From the NCBI GenBank assembly GCA_003663695.1, contig QMUB01000092.1, forward strand, positions 1 to 5,811: 5,811 nucleotides of DNA, written 5' to 3'. Under the pieces are notes generated by a model. That model was not told the origin of the DNA and did no database searches. It saw only the letters and a program-made list of their open reading frames with translations. A program made the position numbers and the translations under genes. Within the stretch, counting starts at the first letter, position 1; each line of letters starts with the position of its first letter. This stretch comes from Thermococci archaeon. GTDB taxonomy: Archaea; Methanobacteriota_B; Thermococci; Thermococcales; Thermococcaceae. Shown here piece by piece: positions 1 through 5,353 of this stretch.

Positions 1-1289
1 CCTATTGATGCATATAGTACTGGGCCAATTTCCCCACCTGTAATTTGGTATGCCAACGGGATTGCAATTGGCATTAAAATGCCGAATGTTCCCCATGAAG
101 TCCCTGTTGTGAATGATATGAACATTGCAACCAAGAATACAATCATTGGAACTATACCTGCTGGAATGTTTGCACTGGTAGCTAAATTTACCACATAGTC
201 TGCTGTTCCAACAGCACTTGTAGCACTTTTAATACTCCATGCAAGGACTAAGATTGCACTTGCCATCATCATCTGTTTCATACCTTGTACAATTGCAGTT
301 TCGGTTTCCTCAACTGTCATTTGTCTCCTTCCAAGAATTAGGACTAATCCTACTAATACCATGCTGAATGAACCCCATAGGAGTGCAGTGGCCGCATCAG
401 AGTTTGAAAGTACTCCCATTAAGCCCTCTTCTGCATAAGTTGCGCCTCCACCACCAGTGTACCACATTCCATAGAGTGTTATGAAGACAAGGCTCAGGAT
501 CGGTAGAATGAAGTTCCATATGTCTCCACCTTCTTTTGGTGCTCCAAGATCGACTTCAGTTGTCATCAATGGTTTTGCTTCATCGCGGAGAACCTTGCCA
601 GTTGTTCTGGCTCTGTACTCGGCGTGAAGCATTGGACCATAATGTCTATGGGTGTAAGCGACAATAAACACCAGTATTATAGCCAAGATTGAATAGAACC
701 TGTATGGAACGCTAGAAAGCCATGCTGCATATGAACCAAGTGTAATCCCAAGTTCATCAAAGGATTCACCGATAAGTCCTATCTCATAACCAATCCATGT
801 AGAGACAATTGCTAATCCTGCTACAGGTGCTGCGGTTGAATCATCAATATAGGCGAGCATCTCTCTCGAAACTCTTGCTTTGTCAGTTATTGGTCTCATT
901 GTGTTACCCACTATGATTGTGTTAGTATAATCATCAAAGAACACAAGGATACCAAGAAGCCATCCAAGCACTGAAGCTGCTCTGCTACTGTGCATTCTCT
1001 TTGTTAATGCCCTTGCGATTGCATGAGCGCCTCCCGATTTGTAAATCAATCCAACACCCGCACCAATCAGGAAGTCAAAAACCAATATCGTGGCGTTCCA
1101 GCTGTCTGTTACGTTCTCAATAACCCATTGCCAAGTTGTTATGGTGCCTGTTAGTGGATTCCATCCAGAGGCCATAACTCCACCAATCCATACACCAGCA
1201 AACAGGGCAAACAACACCCTTTTTGACCATACAGCCAATATAATAGCCACCAGCGGCGGCAGCAAAGACAATATACCGAAATCACTCAT
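1..1289 (-). CDS. nhaC: NhaC-family Na+/H+ antiporter, C-terminus cut by window edge
   Basis: Integral membrane secondary transporter expected to exchange Na+ for H+ across the cytoplasmic membrane, maintaining the sodium gradient and pH. The frame is open for 429 codons and is interrupted only by the window start, so the last part of the protein is missing; NhaC proteins are usually about 450-530 residues. Hydrophobic segments are visible near residues 6-21, 25-42, 66-84, 105-118, 155-175, 198-212, 258-275, 300-320, 341-360 and 378-395. Family signatures are FDDYTNTIIVGNTMRP (118-133), DDSTAAPVAG (149-158) and SFTTGTSWGTFGILMP (392-407), where buried Asp and small polar residues probably form the ion path. 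The ATG at 1289 is preceded by GGAGGTG at 1298-1304 with an 8-base spacer. Another ATG at 1293 is out of frame and stops after three codons. The gene has its own promoter and lies downstream of the uracil-DNA glycosylase gene on the same strand. The family assignment is firm; ion specificity is inferred. Confidence 0.93.
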   Translation of the reverse strand, partial: MSDFGILSLLPPLVAIILAVWSKRVLFALFAGVWIGGVMASGWNPLTGTITTWQWVIENVTDSWNATILVFDFLIGAGVGLIYKSGGAHAIARALTKRMHSSRAASVLGWLLGILVFFDDYTNTIIVGNTMRPITDKARVSREMLAYIDDSTAAPVAGLAIVSTWIGYEIGLIGESFDELGITLGSYAAWLSSVPYRFYSILAIILVFIVAYTHRHYGPMLHAEYRARTTGKVLRDEAKPLMTTEVDLGAPKEGGDIWNFILPILSLVFITLYGMWYTGGGGATYAEEGLMGVLSNSDAATALLWGSFSMVLVGLVLILGRRQMTVEETETAIVQGMKQMMMASAILVLAWSIKSATSAVGTADYVVNLATSANIPAGIVPMIVFLVAMFISFTTGTSWGTFGILMPIAIPLAYQITGGEIGPVLYASI

Positions 1290-1297
1290 ACATTTGA

Positions 1298-1304
1298 CAC
1301 CTCC
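1298..1304 (-). promoter_or_regulatory. Ribosome binding site of nhaC
   Basis: Read on the minus strand this is GGAGGTG, a seven-base match to the archaeal anti-Shine-Dalgarno complement, 8 bases before the ATG at 1289. It fixes that ATG as the start. Confidence 0.8.
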
Positions 1305-1347
1305 AAACCTTTAGAGATAAGCCGCGGCCATTTTCTCATTCGAATGC

Positions 1348-1362
1348 AATATAAATCTTTCG
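1348..1362 (-). promoter_or_regulatory. Archaeal promoter (BRE + TATA) of nhaC
   Basis: Minus-strand reading gives CGAAAG (BRE, 1362-1357) followed at once by TTTATATT (TATA box, 1355-1348), close to the Thermococcales consensus. Transcription would be expected to begin about 25 bases downstream, near 1325, giving a leader of roughly 35 bases that includes the GGAGGTG site. nhaC is therefore probably transcribed independently of the upstream glycosylase gene. Confidence 0.75.
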
Positions 1363-1373
1363 TAATTTTTTAG

Positions 1374-1397
1374 GTCATTTTGACAATTTCCGAAATT
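1374..1397. promoter_or_regulatory. Two abutting inverted repeats upstream of the nhaC promoter (candidate operator)
   Basis: GTCA-TTT-TGAC at 1374-1384 is followed without a gap by AATTTC-C-GAAATT at 1385-1397. Both are perfect inverted repeats (4-bp and 6-bp arms). They begin about 12 bp upstream of the BRE, where archaeal activators commonly bind. That they bind a regulator is inference, and AT-rich DNA yields short palindromes by chance. Confidence 0.3.
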
Positions 1398-1505
1398 TTT
1401 CCACGAACGCTCCCGAAGCACTGAAGTGTTACTGTTTAAATCCTGCATCTGCTGGATGTCTATGGTATTTATAGTACTATCAAGTTCATTAATGCGCTCT
1501 TATTT

Positions 1506-1519
1506 CATAAAAACCTTTC
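1506..1519 (-). promoter_or_regulatory. Possible promoter inside the nhaC-UDG gap
   Basis: The minus strand reads GGAAAGG followed by TTTTTATG (1513-1506), similar in layout to the stronger promoters in this window. A transcript would begin near 1483 and run toward nhaC. It could give nhaC a second, longer leader (about 190 bases) or drive an unrecognised small RNA. No C/D-box (RTGATGA...CTGA) pattern was found downstream. Confidence 0.3.
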
Positions 1520-1521
1520 CC

Positions 1522-1528
1522 AAAAAAA
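1522..1528 (-). terminator. Oligo-T tract downstream of the UDG gene
   Basis: Seven consecutive T residues on the minus strand, about 115 bases beyond the uracil-DNA glycosylase stop. Euryarchaeal termination often relies on a T-run without a hairpin. Shorter T4 runs lie closer to the stop, so the actual end point is uncertain. Confidence 0.3.
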
Positions 1529-1641
1529 GCAGTTCAGCATACTTAAAACGGGCGAAAAACTTTTGTATGAGCTTTTTCAACATAGAAAAGTATTCAATAG
1601 ATGAATGAAATTTTAACAAATCTCCAAAATATGGCAGAAAA

Positions 1642-2229
1642 TTAAGATATACCATCTATCAATTCCCTTATCTTCCGAAAGTCCTTCTCAAGCTCTTCTT
1701 TCATTGCGGGTCTGTAAAGGGCGACTGCCGGATGATACATTGGCATTATGATAATTCTGCCGAAGAGGGTTCTCGCTTCAAACATCTTCCCATGTATCCT
1801 GCTTATAGGCTCCACATCAAAGCCAAATTTCTTAAGTATGTATGCCATGGAATGCCTGCCCAAGGGTATTATTACTCTGGGTCTTATAATATCAATCTGG
1901 AGATCCAGATAAGGAGAGCAGGTCCTTATCTCCTCCTCCGTAGGGTCTCTGTTGTTTGGGGGACGGCACTTCACAATGTTCGTAATGTAAACATCTTCCC
2001 TATCCAATCCAATACTCTCCAAAAGCTCATCCAAAATCCTTCCCGCCCTTCCAACAAAGGGTAAACCCTTTTGGTCTTCCCAGTAACCAGGTGCCTCCCC
2101 CACAAACATTATCTTGGAACTGTAATTCCCCGCCCCGGGCACGGCATTCGTTCTTAGTTCGCCGAGAGGACATTTTTTGCAGTTCCTTATCCTTTCCTCA
2201 AGCCTTCTTAGCTGCTCTTCTCTTCCCAC
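1642..2229 (-). CDS. Uracil-DNA glycosylase, family 4 (iron-sulfur type)
   Basis: Removes uracil from DNA produced by cytosine deamination, starting base-excision repair; this is important at high temperature. Numbered from a GTG at 2238, the protein has the GEAPG active-site motif at 47-51, KGLPFVGRAG (57-66), TNIVKCRPPNNRDP (86-99) and the HPA motif in MYHPA (167-171). Four cysteines, C20, C23, C91 and C107, match the 4Fe-4S ligands of archaeal and thermophile family-4 enzymes. At about 195 residues it has the usual family length. Start choice: GTG at 2238 has GGAGA only one base upstream, whereas the second GTG at 2229 sits 8 bases after GGAGAG, so 2229 (195 residues) is preferred. The 5' end overlaps the upstream 129-residue gene by 32 bases (41 if 2238 is used), so the two are almost certainly co-transcribed. 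The family call is secure. Confidence 0.95.
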   Translation of the reverse strand: MGREEQLRRLEERIRNCKKCPLGELRTNAVPGAGNYSSKIMFVGEAPGYWEDQKGLPFVGRAGRILDELLESIGLDREDVYITNIVKCRPPNNRDPTEEEIRTCSPYLDLQIDIIRPRVIIPLGRHSMAYILKKFGFDVEPISRIHGKMFEARTLFGRIIIMPMYHPAVALYRPAMKEELEKDFRKIRELIDGIS

Positions 2230-2587
2230 GACCAACACTCTCCAGAGTTGATTGAGCGAGGTATGCGGTTAAAAGCTCCTTCCATGCAGTATAGTATCCC
2301 CTTTCATAATCATCTCTAAATTCCTGGGACGCTATACCTTCGAAATTCTCCAGAAGTTCCTTAGCCTTTTCCCTGTCAAATTCGTTTATGAGCTTGAAGA
2401 TAAGTGAATCTCCCTCATTGTCCTTCAGGGCACTTACAAAGCCCTCAATAGCCCTGCTGTATCCCTTACCCCATTCATCCTCACCCACAATCCTTTCCAG
2501 CTTGTCCAGGTGGGCACGGGCTTTTGAGAAATCCCTCCTGAGGAGAGAACGCACAAACATCTCCATTCTCATCTCCCTTGCAGGCAC
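2198..2587 (-). CDS. Small helical protein of unknown function, upstream partner of UDG
   Basis: A 129-residue, charged, apparently all-helical soluble protein that I do not recognise by name. It contains two related segments, about residues 19-54 and 71-110, each with a K-A-x-x-x-L-[DE]-[KN]-[LF]-E-x-I pattern followed by a GYxxA turn and an Ala/Leu-rich helix. This looks like a duplicated helical hairpin, loosely similar to TPR-like units. The C-terminus is a basic tail (GRGKRRAAKKA) that could touch nucleic acid. Start choice: GTG at 2587 follows GGTGGTGA by three bases; ATG at 2566 follows AGGGAG by six and is a credible alternative, as is ATG at 2572. The 3' end overlaps the start of the uracil-DNA glycosylase gene, which suggests translational coupling. 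A repair-related role is only a guess from position. Confidence 0.75.
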   Translation of the reverse strand: MPAREMRMEMFVRSLLRRDFSKARAHLDKLERIVGEDEWGKGYSRAIEGFVSALKDNEGDSLIFKLINEFDREKAKELLENFEGIASQEFRDDYERGYYTAWKELLTAYLAQSTLESVGRGKRRAAKKA

Positions 2588-2631
2588 ATTTCACCACCAG
2601 CTTATTTGATGCTTGCATTCTTTTTAACACT

Positions 2632-2640
2632 TTTTAATTT
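2632..2640 (-). promoter_or_regulatory. Probable TATA element of the small protein-UDG operon
   Basis: The minus strand reads AAATTAAAA here, followed by a second A/T-rich stretch GTTAAAAAG. A start site about 25 bases on, near 2610, would leave a short leader containing GGTGGTGA at 2598-2591. The match to consensus is weak and no good BRE is visible. Confidence 0.35.
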
Positions 2641-2704
2641 GGCTCATAGAAAGGTGATATCCACAATCATGAGCACCCCCTATGAAAGTAAATCTTCATA
2701 TTTA

Positions 2705-2720
2705 CGCAAAAGTTTTTATA
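2705..2720 (+). promoter_or_regulatory. Archaeal promoter (BRE + TATA) of the radical SAM operon
   Basis: CGCAAAAG (BRE-like, 2705-2712) directly precedes TTTTTATA (2713-2720). Transcription would start about 25 bases downstream, near 2743, just ahead of the ribosome binding site. The longest open frame of the next gene extends back across this promoter to 2682, so translation cannot sensibly begin there. Confidence 0.75.
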
Positions 2721-2743
2721 CCCTTTATTTGTAACAGTGAATC

Positions 2744-2752
2744 AGAGGTGAT
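2744..2752 (+). promoter_or_regulatory. Ribosome binding site that sets the radical SAM start
   Basis: AGAGGTGAT lies four bases before the ATG at 2757 and matches the archaeal anti-Shine-Dalgarno complement. With the promoter at 2705-2720, it makes 2757 the start rather than the upstream in-frame ATG at 2682. Confidence 0.8.
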
Positions 2753-2756
2753 AAGT

Positions 2757-4502
2757 ATGGAGAACGCGGGCGAGACTCCAAGCGGCGAAAAAGAATTTGC
2801 ACAGTCAACGAAACACATCCGGGAAATCATTGAGCATCCTGAGATCAGCGAGGAGGAATTCAGGGAAATGCTCAAGAGTGCGCCCTTTGGATATACAAAG
2901 GGTTTACCCTACAAAACATATTCTATATGTCCCGAAACGAGGAGCATAGTTCAAGCTCTCGTCTGGGAAAAGAATGGAATGGTTTGGATAACCAAGAAAT
3001 GTCCCGAAGGCATGCTTACGGAAGTTTATTATGAAGATGCTGACATGTTTAAGCGTTTTTCAAGATGGACTTATGATTGGAAGCTTACCTCTTTTAACGT
3101 TGAGAACACGGGTGCAAACTGTCCCCTCGATTGCGGTTTGTGTCAGAGACACTACTCCCATACGAGCCTCCTTAACATTGTTTTAACGAATAGGTGTAAT
3201 TTGTCGTGCTGGTATTGCTTTTTCTACGCCAAGGAAGGGCAGCCCATCTACGAGCCGACACTTGACCAGATAAGGGTGATGCTCCGCAACGCCAAGAAGG
3301 AGCAGTCGATAGGCGCCAATGCTGTCCAGTTCACGGGTGGGGAGCCCACATTGAGGGATGATATCATAGAGATAATAAAAATAGCGAAAGAGGAAGGTTA
3401 CGATCACGTGCAGCTAAACACAGATGGAATAAGGCTCGCCTTTGAGCCCGAGTTTGTTAAGAGAATAAGGGAAGCAGGAGTAAACACTTTATACATGAGC
3501 TATGATGGAATGACACCCCAGACGAACTGGAAGAACCATTGGGAAGTACCGTTAATTCTGGAGAACGTTAGAAGGGCGGGAGGACCTGGAATAGTCTTGG
3601 TGCCCACAACAATCAGAAATGTCAATGATCATGAACTTGGTGCCATGATTAATTTTGGTCTCAATCATCTCGACATCATAAGGGGAGTTAACTTCCAGCC
3701 CCTCTCAATGGTGGGGAGGGTTCCAACGAAGGAGCGTCAGAGATTCAGGATAACGATTCCCGGAGCAATAAAGAAGATAGAAGAACAAACAAACGGGAGT
3801 ATTGCAAGGGATGACTGGTATGCTATTCCAATAGCGGGACATATTGCACGCTTTTTTGAGGAATTCACGGGCAAACGTTATTATATGACATCCCATTTTG
3901 CGTGCGGTGCTGCCACATACGTATTCCTCGATGGGGAGGAAGTAATTCCCATCCCAAGATTTATCGATGTCGAAGGGTTTGTGGAATTTCTAGAAGAGAA
4001 AGCAGAAGAGCTGAGCAACTGGAAGCGCCTCGGAAAGCTCCAGAAACTCAAAGTCGGGGGTGAGATCTTCCTCAAGTTCAAGAACTTCTACGACGAAAAA
4101 TATGCTCCAAAAAGCTTCGATGTGCTCAGCATCATGAAGAACGCATTTGCCCGGGGTAGCTATGATGCACTGGGTGAATTCCATCACAAGACGCTCTTCC
4201 TTGGAATGATGCACTTCCAAGACGAGTATAACTACGATGTGCAGAGGGTTGAACGCTGTGTTATCCACTATGCAATGCCCGATGGAAGAATTGTTCCCTT
4301 CTGTGCCTTCAATGTAATTCCAGAGCTGTATAGAGACAAAGTACAGGCACAGTTCAGCTATTCATGGGAGGAATGGAAAGCCCTTCACCCCGATTGGGAT
4401 TACAAGAAGGACAAGTACATTAGAACCAAGGAATTCATAGAGAGGATGAAAAACAGTGAACTCTACAAGAAGACATACCTCAACCTTAAATGGTACTTCT
4501 GA
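2757..4502 (+). CDS. Radical SAM protein of the tetraether lipid synthase (Tes/MJ0619-like) type
   Basis: A 581-residue iron-sulfur enzyme that should cleave S-adenosylmethionine to a 5'-deoxyadenosyl radical. The core motif is C147-x3-C151-x2-C154 (RCNLSCWYC), with GGEP at 194-197 and NTDG at 221-224 for SAM binding. Just before it is a Tes-like auxiliary cluster motif, C122-PLD-C126-GL-C129, and a YEPT segment (165-168). Further candidate ligands are C383, C501 and C516 in the C-terminal third. In Tes/MJ0619 proteins this architecture joins archaeol tails into membrane-spanning tetraether lipids. The N-terminal rubredoxin-like region (about 54-95) keeps only C58 and C82 (CPETR, CPEG) where the family usually shows paired CPxC and CPxHG. 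The substrate may therefore be tetraether formation, a later lipid cross-linking step, or another methyl or methylene carbon. It heads a two-gene operon. The radical SAM call is certain, the Tes-type call likely, the exact reaction open. Confidence 0.88.
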   Translation: MENAGETPSGEKEFAQSTKHIREIIEHPEISEEEFREMLKSAPFGYTKGLPYKTYSICPETRSIVQALVWEKNGMVWITKKCPEGMLTEVYYEDADMFKRFSRWTYDWKLTSFNVENTGANCPLDCGLCQRHYSHTSLLNIVLTNRCNLSCWYCFFYAKEGQPIYEPTLDQIRVMLRNAKKEQSIGANAVQFTGGEPTLRDDIIEIIKIAKEEGYDHVQLNTDGIRLAFEPEFVKRIREAGVNTLYMSYDGMTPQTNWKNHWEVPLILENVRRAGGPGIVLVPTTIRNVNDHELGAMINFGLNHLDIIRGVNFQPLSMVGRVPTKERQRFRITIPGAIKKIEEQTNGSIARDDWYAIPIAGHIARFFEEFTGKRYYMTSHFACGAATYVFLDGEEVIPIPRFIDVEGFVEFLEEKAEELSNWKRLGKLQKLKVGGEIFLKFKNFYDEKYAPKSFDVLSIMKNAFARGSYDALGEFHHKTLFLGMMHFQDEYNYDVQRVERCVIHYAMPDGRIVPFCAFNVIPELYRDKVQAQFSYSWEEWKALHPDWDYKKDKYIRTKEFIERMKNSELYKKTYLNLKWYF

Positions 4503-4514
4503 GGAGGGAGGAGA

Positions 4515-4796
4515 ATGGAGCTGACAAAGCTGGAGATGAGACTTAAAGTAGAGCCAAAAGAAGCTCAAAAGCTTCAATACGAGCTTTCAAAGAATCTTGC
4601 AACTTACAGGGTCTCGATAAATGGATACACGAAGAAGGCAATCATAATCTTTGATGAAAGCAGGCTCTCAAAAAAGGAGCTTTTGGACCTCTTAAAAAAC
4701 TATGAACCTGAAATAGCTGGAATGGAGCATCTGACGATAGAAGAACTCATTGAAAGCAGCATGAGCTGGAGGAATGTTCGAGGGATAGAAGGTTAA
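4515..4796 (+). CDS. Small alpha/beta protein, operon partner of the radical SAM enzyme
   Basis: A 93-residue soluble protein starting 12 bases after the radical SAM stop, with a strong purine-rich ribosome binding site (GGAGGGAGGAGA) filling the gap. Expression is clearly linked to the upstream enzyme. The sequence suggests strand-helix-strand-strand-helix-helix: TKLEMRLKV, a helix near residues 14-27, YRVSINGY, KAIIIFDES, then two helices ending in an MSW motif (83-85). This resembles a small ferredoxin-like fold. It has no cysteine and no membrane segment, so it is not an electron carrier by itself. From memory it resembles short Thermococcales proteins labelled DUF3213, but this is weak recall. 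Its stop codon shares bases with the stop of the convergent regulator gene. The function is unknown; an accessory role for the radical SAM enzyme is inferred only from the operon. Confidence 0.85.
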   Translation: MELTKLEMRLKVEPKEAQKLQYELSKNLATYRVSINGYTKKAIIIFDESRLSKKELLDLLKNYEPEIAGMEHLTIEELIESSMSWRNVRGIEG

Positions 4797-5121
4797 GGTT
4801 CCATCTCGCTTATTATTTTCTCCAGAATCTCCATCATGCACAGGTCTATGTTCTTGGTTTTATAGTACTTTCGAACTATCATTCTCTTTTCATCGAACTC
4901 CACTCTATATTCCAGAAGCCCGATATTTGTTAGTTTTCTGAGATGTGAAATTAGGAGAGGTTTAGATATGCCTAATGCATCTCTCAATTGTTTACTGGTT
5001 TTTTCATCATTCAAACATAGAGAGAGTATTTTAAGCCGTATGGGGCTTGAAAGTGCCTTAAAGATATCCGCACTCCTCTGAGCAATGTCTTTTTCTTGTT
5101 GAGTAATATCGCATCCCCCAT
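4793..5121 (-). CDS. ArsR-family winged-helix regulator with an apparent frameshift at its 5' end
   Basis: A DNA-binding regulator of the ArsR type. From the frame open at 5122 downward one reads ADIFKALSSPIRLKILSLCL, the classic first two helices, then the HTH TSKQLRDALGISKPLLISHL, the junction LTNIGLLEYRVEF and the wing with KYYKT, then a C-terminal dimer helix (IDLCMMEILEKIISEMEP). No ATG, GTG or TTG exists in this frame before a TTG at 5014, which would delete helices 1 and 2. A well-placed ATG at 5121-5119 lies one base after the upstream gene's TGA, but in another frame. One extra base in the G5 run (5115-5119) or in the A5 run (5090-5094, minus strand) would join it and give 109 residues, a normal ArsR length. 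No paired metal-binding cysteines of the classical ArsR type (CVC) are seen, so the signal is probably not a metal. It may regulate its own operon. Confidence 0.75.
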
Positions 5122-5122
5122 T

Positions 5123-5353
5123 TCATTCCTTAAACTCTTCTCTAAGCTCTCTAATCTCTTTTCTTAAAAGCCTAATCTCCTCGAGGAGCCTTTCCATAGT
5201 CTCTTCCATTTTTGGATTTGAAGATGAAGATGTGGGATGTTGGGAACTCGAATATCTAGTTATTAAGAACACAACCCCTGCTATAACTGCAATCAACACA
5301 AGCCACCCAAGGAATTCCATTCCCGGAGGAAGCGGCGGCATAGGCATTCTCAT
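5123..5353 (-). CDS. Small single-pass membrane protein with C-terminal coiled coil
   Basis: A 76-residue protein with a Met/Pro-rich N-terminus (MRMPMPPLPPG), one hydrophobic segment at about 13-32, a Ser-rich linker (35-46) and a charged helix at 49-76 with Leu/Ile at heptad spacing (L56, L57, I60, L63, I67, L70), a probable coiled coil. Basic residues immediately after the membrane segment suggest the coiled coil is cytoplasmic. The start ATG overlaps the upstream stop as ATGA. A second ATG at 5347 lies six bases after GGAGGG and may be the real start (74 residues). The stop is one base before the ATG of the ArsR gene. I do not recognise the family. The arrangement suggests it works with the exported Pro-rich protein outside and perhaps the regulator inside; that is inference. 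Confidence 0.8.
   Translation of the reverse strand: MRMPMPPLPPGMEFLGWLVLIAVIAGVVFLITRYSSSQHPTSSSSNPKMEETMERLLEEIRLLRKEIRELREEFKE

Larger units (their letters stand above)
1311..1583 (-). other. Interrupted minus-strand reading frame of unknown status in the nhaC-UDG gap
   Basis: This is the only substantial coding-like signal in the 350-base gap between the glycosylase and antiporter genes. From an ATG at 1583 a frame runs 27 residues (begins MLKKLIQKFFARFKYAELLF) to a TAA at 1500-1502. The same frame then stays open for 62 codons to a TAA at 1311-1313, 21 bases before the nhaC ATG. The second part reads as a polar, possibly helical peptide (ERINELDSTINTIDIQQ near its start, NEKMAAAYL at its end). 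The only in-frame ATG in that part, at 1448, would give 45 residues and lacks a ribosome binding site. Several Arg codons are CGN, unlike the neighbours' AGR preference, and the nhaC TATA box lies inside the frame. It may be a decayed gene, an uncommon small gene, or chance. I do not recognise it. Confidence 0.2.

Noticed and set aside
1090..1314. A 74-codon plus-strand frame
   Set aside because: Antisense to the N-terminal part of nhaC, whose motifs and ribosome binding site are clear.
1426..1608. A 60-codon plus-strand frame with a GTG start in the nhaC-UDG gap
   Set aside because: No ribosome binding site, irregular Ser/Phe/Lys-rich composition and no recognisable domain; it lies opposite a minus-strand frame that is itself doubtful.
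1732..2064. A 110-codon plus-strand frame
   Set aside because: It is entirely antisense to the well-supported uracil-DNA glycosylase and has no plausible protein features.
2682..2756. A 25-residue N-terminal extension of the radical SAM protein from an upstream in-frame ATG
   Set aside because: The extension contains the BRE/TATA promoter at 2705-2720 and lacks a ribosome binding site; the ATG at 2757 has AGAGGTGAT directly upstream.
2721..2756. A riboswitch or structured leader before the radical SAM gene
   Set aside because: The predicted transcript leader is only about 14 bases, too short for any known riboswitch.
3183..4577. Several 63-92-codon minus-strand frames across the radical SAM operon
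   Set aside because: All lie opposite strongly coding sequence, overlap one another and show no domains or ribosome binding sites.
15..4868. Scattered copies of TATAGTAC (near 15, 1470 and 4861) as a possible repeated regulatory site
   Set aside because: Two of the three lie inside coding sequence and the motif is short and AT-rich; chance is sufficient.
4793..5014. A complete 73-residue regulator starting at TTG 5014
   Set aside because: The conserved first two ArsR helices are encoded in the same frame upstream of this TTG, so starting there would remove an essential part of the fold; no ribosome binding site precedes it.
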